Positions 55,239-64,000 of a DNA stretch of 64,000 nt are shown in pieces. Origin of the DNA: Amorphophallus konjac (Eukaryota; Streptophyta; Magnoliopsida; Alismatales; Araceae); NCBI GenBank assembly GCA_022559845.1, contig CM040128.1, forward strand, positions 218,845,643 to 218,909,642, read 5' to 3'. Position 1 is the stretch's first letter, and each line of letters opens with the position of its first letter. The position numbers and the translations under genes were made by a program. The notes below the pieces were generated by a model. That model was not told the DNA's origin. It ran no database searches and saw nothing but the letters and a program-made list of their open reading frames with translations.

Positions 55239-55795
55239 TGAAGTCCCGCGATCAATGACACCCAAGAGAGGGTGAATTGTGTGATTACAAATTTTAGAAA
55301 ACTTTTACCCGATTTAAGAGGAAATGATAAAACATCAATAGAGAAAATCAAATCTAACAAATTATAAATTAGATCTATCAAAATCTATCGCCACGGTAGT
55401 TCTTCCGTACTAGGCGAAGGTACGAATCCGAAGATCCTGCTCACACAAGGTGTTATCGTCCTAACAAGATTGTCCTTGTCAATACAAACCCACCTTTCAA
55501 TATACCAAAGATCTATTACTGAAATGATCGATTATGCTAGATCTGAAAGATCAAACGCGGAAGAATAATAAACACAAATGATCACACAGAATGGGGGTAG
55601 AAAAAATGGTCCAAACCACACAATAGACAATGATTTTAAGGTGGTTCGGATGCAACACCGGCAACCTACGTCCACCCCTCACCAAAACCTGGTGAGACTT
55701 CACTGTTGGAAGACCAGCACGGGGATGAATCCCCAACACAGAGCCAAACTCCAACAACACGCAGGTGCCTACAGACACACGGGGAACAAACCCCA

Positions 55796-55826
<31 letters not shown>

Positions 55827-56171
55827 GACAGCGTCTCCAACATGATCCAACGATTGGATCTACAACGCACGCGCACACACGCTGCAGCAAAAGCAGCATA
55901 AATTATTGATCTGAAAAGATCCTCACACATAAACATGCGGATCTAGGTAAATCCACACACATAAAAACCACACATACACACACGTGTAGATCTGAAACGA
56001 TCCACACACACACACACAAAAGTGTAGATCTGAGACGATCCACACATACACACCGATGTTCACAGATTTAGAAGATTACACACATGAAGCTCAAGAAATT
56101 TAGAAGAAGAAACACAAATGAAAAACTTCTGATTTAGGCTCCCCCTGAGTAGATGATGTAGATTCTGGATG
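55239..56171 (-). repeat. Sirevirus 5' LTR, truncated
   Basis: Matches 22875-23765 of the 3' LTR, including the (CA)n run (55796-55822). The match stops after GGATG at about 56171, where RT sequence of another gypsy element begins. About 700 bp of LTR, including the region with palindromes, is missing. Confidence 0.85.
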
Positions 56172-57048
56172 CATCATGTCGTGGAAGATAGCCATCATCG
56201 CCCTTTCATAGGTGGCACCCGCGTTCTTCAGACCGAACGGCATAACCACGTAACAATACGTGCCCTAGGGCGTGGTGAAGGAGATTTTCTCTTGATCTTC
56301 AGGAGCGAGACAGATCTGATTATAACCTGAATAACCATCCATGAATGATAAAGCTTCGAACCCGGCGCTGTTATCCACCAAAACATCTATGTGAGGCAGC
56401 GAGAAATCATCTTTGGGACATGCTTTGTTAAGATCCCTGAAATCAATGCAAATACACACCTTTCCATCCTTCTTGATGGCAGGGACTATATTTGCCACCC
56501 ACTGGAGATATAGAACGACTCTAATGAGTATGGCTTTGTACAATTTGTCGACCTCTTCTTTAATCCTCAAGGCCATGTGGGGGTGAATCTCCTTGACCTT
56601 TGTTTTACGGGTGTTGTCCCTGGTTTAATCACAAGTCGGTGTTCCACCAAGGAGGGGTCAAGACCCGGCATGTCCTCATAAGACCAGGTGAAAGAATCAC
56701 TATACTCCCTCGGAACTTTGATTAGATCTTCTTCTACTTGCGGAGGGAGATTAGCGGCAATAATAATGGGCCTTGGGTCTTCTTCAGTTCCCAGATTTAT
56801 TTCCTTCGTAGGTTCATCCACCGTCGACGATGGCTTGTCGAATCTCTTTAATCCTTGCGCATACAGATCGGCGGCGTCATCTACGTTGCTGTCCTCATCA
56901 TCGATCGGGTCCTTTTCATCCAGGACTTCATAAACACCTAGCCCGTCTCGCTCCACACCCCTTCTTGCTCCTCATCGTCCTCTATCAAAATTGCCATGGC
57001 GACAAATTCCGGGCACTTCAGAAGTGCATGACATCACTGAGCTAAATC
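56172..57048 (-). pseudogene. G3 reverse transcriptase, N-terminal half
   Basis: Frames 56956-56567 and 56576-56265 give INLGTEEDPRPI, SYEDMPGLDPSLVEHRL, CIDFRDLNKACPKDDF and FMDGYSGYNQI. The end at 56172 reads VMPFGLKNAGATYERAM after a stop where Trp is usual. The catalytic YVDD lies beyond the break. Several frame changes. A candidate 3' splice site (TTCTTGCAG, intron end 57049) precedes it. Confidence 0.8.
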
Positions 57049-57534
57049 CTGCAAGAACCTATCAGGAATAGATTTGGAATGACGCGCAAGCGAGCGCGGC
57101 TCAGGCTCGGAAAGATTGGACGTCCTAGAACAAGACCCTACTTCTCTAGACCTAACTAACTCTCTACTTCCTTAGACTCGACGGACCCTACGCCTAAACT
57201 AGGAGAAATAAAATCTAGTGGAAAGGAAGGAGCAGGGGACTCGTGCCCCTGGGAGGAGAATGGCGACAAGATAGCGTAATCTTCCATCGAAATCATCGTT
57301 TCAAATTTGACATTTTTTTTGGAGATCAGTGGAGATCATGTAGCAGGAGGGAGGAGATGGTGGAGGAGGAAGCTGACGGGGGAAGAGAGATGGGAATAAG
57401 ACATCGAAGAATGGATCAAAAGAGGAGAACCACATGTCTGAAAGATTGGAGGAGGATAAAGTGGAGAGATCAATGGGCGGGCATTGCCCGCATGCACAGG
57501 GTATGATTAACACCTCGGTCGGCAGTTCCGTAAA
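57049..57534 (-). other. G3 non-coding stretch between protease/G-patch and RT (candidate intron)
   Basis: No gypsy-like frame is seen. The RT-side frame can be extended only as far as a TTCTTGCAG acceptor. Ogre elements are known for a spliced intron between protease and RT, so an intron is a reasonable guess, but no donor is obvious (a GAG-GTGTTAAT near 57505 is possible). Confidence 0.35.
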
Positions 57535-58050
57535 CTACGGATCAATCATGATCGGAGGTGAACGAGGTATAGATTCCAGCTGTTGGAAGAGAGAGGTGAG
57601 ACGGGAGGGATACCAAGAAAAGACAACGGGCGGGCTCTCCTTCTCCCGTGAGCGGTTAGCTGGCTTCTTCGGCTTCCACTGCACAAGCCGGACTTCTTGA
57701 GTCTTTTGGCAACTTTCTTCTTCAAGGAACATTCTGGCAAATGCTCGACTGTAGTCAAGCATATCATCAACTAGCCCCTTTGGCAGTAGAGGCAGACTAG
57801 CAACTGTGCAAGCTGTGGTCTTCTTCTCGGGCAGTATTGACTGTGGGTCTAATGTGCCAGGCTGGAGAGGCCGTCTTACGAAGTGCTGGCAGTAATCCCA
57901 GGTAAGTGGCCCTGAGTCGCCGAAAATTGATAGCGCGGACTCTCGATAACCGAGACCCCGCCTACTCATCTTTCTCCCTTTGGGCACCGGCTTGGTCCGC
58001 CCTTGTAGTTGTGCACCGAGGCTTCTCCCCGGTTGATAGCCCAACTTCAA
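57535..58050 (-). CDS. G3 G-patch domain protein segment
   Basis: 172 codons. The start has MKLGYQPGRSLGAQLQGR and SRRGLGY, the glycine pattern of a G-patch (RNA-binding). It lies between protease and RT, a place where G-patch domains occur in some plant gypsy polyproteins and in betaretroviruses. The rest (DYSRAFARMFLEEE) is the usual linker to RT. Expected to be part of pol rather than a separate gene. Confidence 0.7.
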   Translation of the reverse strand: MKLGYQPGRSLGAQLQGRTKPVPKGRKMSRRGLGYRESALSIFGDSGPLTWDYCQHFVRRPLQPGTLDPQSILPEKKTTACTVASLPLLPKGLVDDMLDYSRAFARMFLEEESCQKTQEVRLVQWKPKKPANRSREKESPPVVFSWYPSRLTSLFQQLESIPRSPPIMIDP

Positions 58051-58154
58051 TATAATGTCCCAGCCCTTGGAATCTCAGATCTGGGGCTTCACTTTGATGT
58101 TAACAGGTGTAGTGGCGGGCTTGCGAGGTGCATATGCCCAAGGAAAATCTAGAT

Positions 58155-59357
58155 CTAGCACAGAAATAACGAGCCAACTACTGGGCCATAGTGTGGGCAA
58201 AATCTTCTCTGATATAGCTTTAATAGACTGGACCGTGGATAAGTTTTGACTTTAACCACCCTCCCTTGAAAAGGGAATTTGAGACATTGATGCGCGGTGG
58301 ATGGTACGGCGCTGAGAGTGTCGATCCACTGATGACCCAAGATAGCCTTGAACGTAGGGTCGATGTCCAGCACGTAGAATTCGATGGGCATGGTGAGAGG
58401 CCCAAGTTCAGCTTGAATGGTGACAACCCCATGACAGGCTCTTCGTGAGTTGTCGTATGCTGCTATAGTTGTGGGGGTCGGCCGTAGAAGCTCTTCTGAC
58501 AAGTTGCAAGCCCTGAGAGTGCTGAGTGGACATACATTGATAGATGCCCCTGTGTCAACTAATGCCGCTTCAATACTGACTTTGTTCAAGATAATAGTGA
58601 TGCAAAGCGGCATTTGCCGAGCTTCTGGTGGTGCAAGCTCGGTTTCAGATAATGTAATTGCTGGCCCTTTGGAGATAGTTGCCAGTGCTGTAGGTAAACT
58701 GTCGGCTGCCACATCTTCACTAACCATCACCTTCTGTAGAAAATCTCTTAATGCATCTTGATGAAGGGTTGATCTTTTAGTGAGTTCCAGCACGGATATT
58801 TTGGCGGGCACCCTATCCAAATGATGTAGCAGATCACATTGGGTACTCGGCAGTGGCTCAGCTTCTTCCTGATCGGCAGCCGATTGCGAAGACATGGGAT
58901 TAGAAGTAGGAGAATAATTGCAATGAAACAATCGCCAGCTCCGAAGGGCGCAATTCCGCGCCGGCACGGTATCTGATGACGATAGGATGAACCCGTTGGG
59001 ATGGGTAAGTGGTGTGAAAGGGGGTGGTGGAGATGATAGGAGTGGGAGTGGAGACAAGGGGTTGCGGTGAAAGGATAATGGGTGGAGAGTTAACTGTGGG
59101 TATGGTGATAGCGGGTGCAAGCAGAGGTGGAGGTGTAAGGGCGAGCGAAAGTGTGGGCAGAGGGCTAGTTGTAATGATGGCAGCGGGGGTGAGCAACGGG
59201 CGACAGACGGGTGGTGGGGCGGGAGTGGATGGAAGGACAAGTGGTCTAGTAGGCGGAGGAGGATTTGTGTGCGTGGGTGTAAGGATGATGGAAGCAGAAG
59301 GATTGCGGTAGTTGTGGTAGAGGGCCATGACTTGTGGCGTAGAACCGTCATCGTCAA
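58155..59357 (-). pseudogene. G3 retropepsin-like protease and Pro-rich linker
   Basis: Residues from about 200 on: RSTLHQDALRDFLQKVMV, then the active site ALVDTGASINVCPL (Asp present), YDNSRRACHGVV, FYVLDIDPTFKAILGHQW and SAVPSTAHQCLKFP. The first 150 residues are Pro/Ser/Leu-rich low complexity, possibly out of frame. The protease would cleave the polyprotein. Confidence 0.8.
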
Positions 59358-59371
59358 AGGACCACCCGGCG

Positions 59372-59770
59372 TCAGGAGCCGCGGAGTTGAACTACATTAA
59401 CCTGAGCCGGTGCCGGCGGCTGAGGCTGCGGAGCGGGAGGATGGTTCGACATTAGGTTCTGATGGATCCCCAAGTCTTGAACCGGCTGCTGTTGTTGTTG
59501 CGGCTGCGGTGCCTGTTGTTGCTGCACTTGCTGCCTCGGCGCCTGCCTTCTCTTTTCTTTAATTTCTATAATGGCCTTATGCATTTCGACCCAATCAATT
59601 CTCTGCCTTTCATGGAGGTCGTAGACCAAGTCTCTGAACTGAAAACACCCTTGAATAGTATGTCCCGGCTACCTGTGGAATATGTAGTGCTTTGTCTAAT
59701 CAACTGTCGGGTTCCAGACGGGCCGTTCCGGAGGGAGTTGTATAGCATTAATGGACATAAGAGCTGAGAA
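59372..59770 (-). pseudogene. G3 gag C-terminus with degenerate knuckle and Gln/Pro tail
   Basis: GHTIQGCFQFRDLVYDLHER is the second half of a knuckle whose first Cys is altered (Tyr) and which has an in-frame stop. A Gln/Pro-rich tail (QQQQAPQPQQQQQPVQ) follows. Confidence 0.65.
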
Positions 59771-60076
59771 GATGTCCGTAAGGGTTTCTGGCAGAGGTGG
59801 GTGCTGTGCTCTCTTCGGAGCTGGGCGCTTGTTGTTGTTATTGTAGCCATTAGGTGGAGGGACGTTATGGTATTGCGGAGGCTGTGGGGGTTGTTGTGGA
59901 GCGGCAAAGGTGTTTTACAGAGGGGCAAAGGTGTTTTGCAGAGGGTTTTGATGGGTGGAGTAGGCTAGTGGAGGGTTTTGTGGAGCGTATTGAGTGTTGC
60001 GGGAGTTCTGGGGGAAGCGAATTTGGTTATTTGGGTTGGCGGAGGGAAAGTTAACGGCTTGCACTTAATCATTTTT

Positions 60077-61402
60077 TTAGACTCCCTCGGTAACGGGCCC
60101 TTGAGATTTCTTATGGTATTTGGGCTTTTGGTTTTCAAAAAGTGAATGGATGGGAGAGTCCTTGAATTGGGTTTGGATAAACCGCGCCCAACTATATAAT
60201 TGATGCATGTTTGCTATATCATTCATCGCCAGAATTTTGCGGAAGGTCAGAGTGGCATTGGAGATGAGTAGCGTGGCCTGGTACCCTGGCAGCCATCTGC
60301 CTCCATCTGTCGGCATAAGTAGCGAATTCCTCCTCGGGCTTCATTTTCTCAGCTACCAAATATGTGAAGGAATATTCTGGGCCGAACCTGTCTTGAAATT
60401 GCTGGATGAACTTATCTTTCACTATCTTGAAACTCTCGGCATCTTCCAGGGGCAGAGAGTAGAACCATTCAAGCGCGACCCCATCTAAGGACCGGCGGAA
60501 CAGATACACCATGAAGCGATCATCATACTGAAACTGGGCCGATTCATATAGAAAGTCCCTCACATGGATAAAGGGATTACCGTTCCCATCTTACTTGCGG
60601 TAATTGGGGAGCTCGGATTGCGGAGGGAATCGGATATTTTGAAAGCTCGGAATCGGAACGTCTTCCAAGGATTGTGGGCCAACCCGCTTCTAGAGAAAGT
60701 TAAGTTGTTGTTGCATGGCAGCCCATTTATCAAGTAATTCCTACCCCCTGGACGGAGTAGAGATAGTGAAAGATGGAATCTGAGGAACAGAGGGGTAAGC
60801 AGATGGAGGGGGCGGCCCATAGGAAGGATATTGGGCCGAAGGATGACCCATATTGGTGTGGACTTGGGCTGCCCCCTGATGAAGGCGCATGAAATCATTT
60901 GGGCCGACAAGGACCTGCGGCACTGATGGGCAGGACATGTGATAATCCGACATAGAAGGAGGGACAATGGTCTTTCCCTTATCCAAGAATTGTTGGGCCG
61001 AACCAGAAGACTGGCCCATCTCCATATTAGCGAATCTAAGGGTCCTAGGTTGGACCGGAGTGAGGTCAATGGGCTGAACAACGGATCCATCAGCCCTAGG
61101 CTAAGCAATGGAGGGATTGGATTGACCTTGCATGATCGTGGAAGGTGGGGTGTTGGACCCTTGCATGACTTGATAAACCCCTTGGAGTTGGGCCGGGTCT
61201 AATTGGGCCATCATTTGAAGAATAGAATTGGCAGAAGGAGGAGGAAGAGATTGAGTGGATCGGGCGCCTTCCATAGGGATGGAGGACGAAGGGGGAATGT
61301 GCCCCTCCCCGAGTTGGAACGAGATAACCCTAGAGGGATCCTCTAGGAGCCCTTGAGGAAGAGACTCCTCTTGGGAACGGGGGAGATCAAAAGAGGCCAT
61401 AG
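60077..61402 (-). pseudogene. G3 gag core and N-terminus
   Basis: From a Met near 61400 (MASFDLPRSQEESLPQG) through broken frames to the gag core (60563-60219): FMVYLFRRSLDGVALEWFYS, KDKFIQQFQDRFG and EEEFATYADRWRQMAARV. Frameshifts near 61100 and 60570 and around 60250. Not closely similar to E1 or E2 gag. Confidence 0.75.
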
Positions 61403-63576
61403 TGGACTCAAAGAGCGGATTGGAGTAACACTTGGAGAAGGAATTGCCCCTAGGTGACGATGCTTCTAGAGATCGGAGGTAACTCCACATGCAACGAATG
61501 ACCTTAACAAAAAAGCAAATAACACCAAACAAACACACAATGAGTGACTTAAGCTTGATGATTTTAACAAAGATGTAAATGAAAAAGAGATAAAAAACAC
61601 TCAAGGTCAACCAAGTTATTTAGATGATGCAACAAGATTTTTATGGTTTTCTCCTTTAGAACCTTAGTGACTTGATTAAAATGGTGCTCTCAATTGTAGG
61701 TTCTTAATAGGAAGGGGATGTGTGGCTTGTTTGACTCTAAATGTAATCACTCCTTCACTTATGCAATCCTAGACACGGTGTGGGAAGAGGTACAACCGGC
61801 CCGGCGTCCGTGTGGGAATCCACGGCTCGCGGGGACTTATGGAGGTCCCTGATGTGATCTCCTGGTCGGCCCCAAGGAATATGGAGACGAGAGGTTCACA
61901 CACCAAGGTAGGAAAATGCAATCTAAAGTATGAGCGTATGGATGAACCTATGTGCACCGGAGTGCATGCAAATTCTAGCCTAAAATCTAACAATCAAGTA
62001 TGCACACAATGATATAAATATATAAATCAACCAAGGAGGAGACGAAGTAGCACCCAAGCATGAAAATCACAGCAAAAATTACGGAAATAAACTGCACCTC
62101 GGGATGTCTACCTACGCTGGAGTGTGTGACAGTTAGAATACCTGCGCCAGAAGAGTGTGACGGTCTAATAATATACCGTTAATATAATGTAACGCGTCGA
62201 CCCAGGACCGTTAGAGGAGCCAGAGAACCAGAAAACAACAGAAAATAAAGGGAAAATCCGGGGGAAACTAGGGCAAACAAAGGACAGCAGGTTTAACAAA
62301 GATTCAAAGCACGATTGGCACTAGATATCCCACCGTGATCACCAAGAAATTCTGTTGATTATTATGTGTTCCTTATCTTGCAAGATGGATATGATCTCAA
62401 CTATGATGAACAAGATGAACAAGCAGCAAAAATCACTCAACCTCTGAACATGTGCAACATGAACCTAGGCAATCAGCATAAAATCTAGCATGGGCATGCT
62501 ATCTCTATCAGGAATAAACTAAACAAAGAAAAACACACGCCGGGGCGTGGAGCAAGGAAGTAAAGGAAAACACACCGTATAGGTGGAACAAGCAAGATAA
62601 AAGAAAGAGATATGAAGTATGATGAAGGAGAAAGCTACTACCCAATACTAAGGAAAGATGTGATCGCCACTAAGGTAATAAACAAGCCAAAGACCTAAGA
62701 AATACCTTAGAATAGGTGGATGAAACACCCGCCCACTGGAGAGAGAAATAACTAAAGCTCTGTGGAACTTAACGGTCGAATAGTGATGCGCCACAGACAT
62801 GTGACGGCCCCACGATAAGCCGATACGTAACTCTAACACGCCTGGGATAGACCGTCAGAGATCTGTAGAAGAAGAACTTAGGAATCTTTGATCTCCGAGC
62901 CTTCCAGCCGGCCAGAAAGTTTGGGCCTCGTGTTGTGGACTCTGTAAACCTGCAAAAGAGTGTAGAACACAAAAAAGTAATCCAAATTAGCCCTAGAGCA
63001 AGAGTAGTATCAATAAACCAAAAGGACTCAAAAGCATGCAAAAGGAGAGGGAAATACCGGGGAGGTTGGTCTTTTTAACCCCTCTGGGGCATTTTAAAAG
63101 ATGGGAAGATGTTTAGATGAGTGCAGCAAGTGCAAAACGTGAGAGAAAAAAGAGGGAAGGATGCTATGATGCTTGGAAGAAGGAGAAAAGACTAAGAAGA
63201 CAATGTGACTGAACTAAACCCTTAAAGCTAATACTCCCTAGACGTGGGAAGCAGATGGACGTGGGAAACAGATCTCCTTGGTTGGTTCTAGCTCCAGGAT
63301 GCGGCAGCACTTCGACGCGAACTCTAGATGTCTCCTCCTCAAGCCATGAAGTCAAGGGTTCTATTTATAGACCCTCAAACTCTCCGGTCTAGTAAGAGAT
63401 AATCCAGCTAAAAAGTAGGATGTTTCTTAGCAAACTCTTGTAGATAATACTCCCAAGAGTCCATAGAAACAAACAGAAGGTTCTGAGGATCTGATTTGAG
63501 AGAGAAATCATCAGATCAAACTCTTAATTCAGCCATAGAGTTGCAGAGAAAAAGCAATTCTGCTAGAACTCTCTGT
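61403..63576 (-). other. G3 5' leader and probable LTR, boundaries unresolved
   Basis: No coding signal. It contains scattered TGTGACGG...CCGTTA/CCGTCA words (near 62123, 62155, 62187, 62799 and 62827) related to the array that follows. I could not fix an LTR end or primer site; CACACACCAAGG near 61893 was considered and not accepted. Confidence 0.4.
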
Positions 63577-64000
63577 TTGATGTAACGGCTGCACGATAGA
63601 CCGCCATAGTGATTTAAAACCCCAGGAATGGACCATCACACAACCTTATCCGTCAAAGGATAAGACCAATGGGCGAAGTTTTCGAACATAGGACTCTGCA
63701 AGGATGTAACGGCCATGAGCAGGTGCGTCAGAGTGATAGTAACGGTGGCACGATAGACCGTCACACTCAACGGATCAGATAAAAGATAAGCTTGAAAGAA
63801 GCCTTAGCCTGAAGGACTATGAAATGATGTAACGGTTATAGGAAGGTGCGTTATAGAAATGTGACGCGCCAGCAATGGATCGTTAGAGACAAAGGAGTGA
63901 TAAAAAAATGAAGATATGCTAAGCTTCGTCCAGCAGGAAAAGGCAAGAAACCTGACCCAACCAAGGAGACATGACCCATGAAATAAAACTCAATTTTGAC
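63577..64000. repeat. Diverged 123-bp repeats with TGTAACGG...GACCGTCA
   Basis: TGTAACGG begins at about 63580, 63704 and 63826 (spacings 124 and 122). Each unit carries a following GATAGACCGYCA-like word and an AGATAAG-like word. The third unit runs towards the window end. Confidence 0.65.

Larger units (their letters stand above)
22875..56171 (-). mobile_element. Sirevirus-type Ty1/copia element, split by E2 and truncated at its 5' LTR
   Basis: On the minus strand: truncated 5' LTR (55239-56171), initiator-Met primer site, gag with coiled coil and knuckles, RT, RNase H, an extra env-like ORF and GGGGGAGA polypurine tracts. Then, beyond the nested E2, comes the 3' LTR (22875-24478). The combination of a third ORF after pol, several polypurine tracts with TTTGTCATCATC, and palindromes in the LTR is the Sirevirus signature. 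Protease and integrase are missing: only 720 bp separates the second knuckle from RT. LTR copies differ at several percent of positions by eye, so it is older than E2. Confidence 0.85.
56172..64000 (-). mobile_element. G3: third Ty3/gypsy element, 3'-truncated
   Basis: Minus-strand order from right: 5' region (61400-64000, probably leader and LTR), gag, knuckle, Pro-rich linker, protease, G-patch and RT. Sequence stops in RT motif 4 at the junction with the Sirevirus LTR. RNase H and integrase are absent. The RT motif RDLNKACPKDDFSLPHIDVL and the G-patch fit a Tat-related lineage, but the gag differs from E1 and E2. Confidence 0.75.

Overview
This is a gene-poor, repeat-dense stretch of a large flowering-plant nuclear genome. 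Nearly everything recognisable is retrotransposon, and much of it is nested. The evidence includes Tat/Ogre-type Ty3/gypsy elements with an upstream ORF1 and a second (archaeal-like) RNase H, a Sirevirus-type Ty1/copia element with an initiator-Met-tRNA primer site and GGGGGAGA polypurine tracts, an RTE-type LINE endonuclease and a Ulp1-like plant protease fragment. No intact host gene, rRNA, tRNA or CRISPR array was seen. The species cannot be named from the sequence.

Layout. (1) 1-14207: a minus-strand, gag-only Tat/Ogre-type element (called E1). The right-hand 5' LTR is 10640-14207, the primer site is at 10618-10635, and a broken ORF1/gag reading frame with two gag modules runs 10577 to 5503. 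A 4.7-kb 3' region of minisatellites follows (823-5502), then a piece of 3' LTR (1-823). E1 has no protease, reverse transcriptase or integrase. It sits inside (2) 14208-15340, an RTE LINE endonuclease fragment and its upstream motif cluster. (3) 15340-20281: a decayed plus-strand copia element with its 3' LTR. (4) 20282-22870: sequence of unknown nature, then an intron-containing Ulp1-like protease pseudogene on the minus strand. (5) 22875-56171: a minus-strand Sirevirus, LTRs 22875-24478 and 55239-56171 (the latter truncated), carrying an env-like third ORF.

(6) Inside the Sirevirus, flanked by CCTGG target duplications, lies a large autonomous Ogre-like element (called E2, 24484-48120). 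Its LTRs are 24484-28003 and 44955-48120. ORF1, gag, protease, RT, two RNase H domains and integrase run on the minus strand from 44869 to 35140. Converging on them from the plus strand is a seven-exon gene with a plant mobile domain (28381-34071). About 375 bp of Sirevirus flank, including a third CCTGG, is wedged between the left LTR and the interior, so E2 is a rearranged copy, probably tandem duplication or unequal exchange followed by LTR-LTR recombination. (7) 56172-64000: a third minus-strand gypsy element (called G3) with gag, protease, G-patch and the N-terminal half of RT. It is cut off at a junction with the Sirevirus LTR; its 5' region holds diverged repeats of about 123 bp.

How the parts relate. 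E1 and E2 share the primer site, the terminal 230 bp or so of the LTR, ORF1 and gag, so E1 is plausibly a non-autonomous relative mobilised by E2-like enzymes (inference). All E2 polyprotein stops, and the lost protease aspartate, are explained by C-to-T or G-to-A transitions, the mark expected of methylated silenced elements. The most unusual object is the antisense multi-exon gene in E2: its introns are invisible to the splicing machinery in the sense genomic RNA and can therefore survive retrotransposition.
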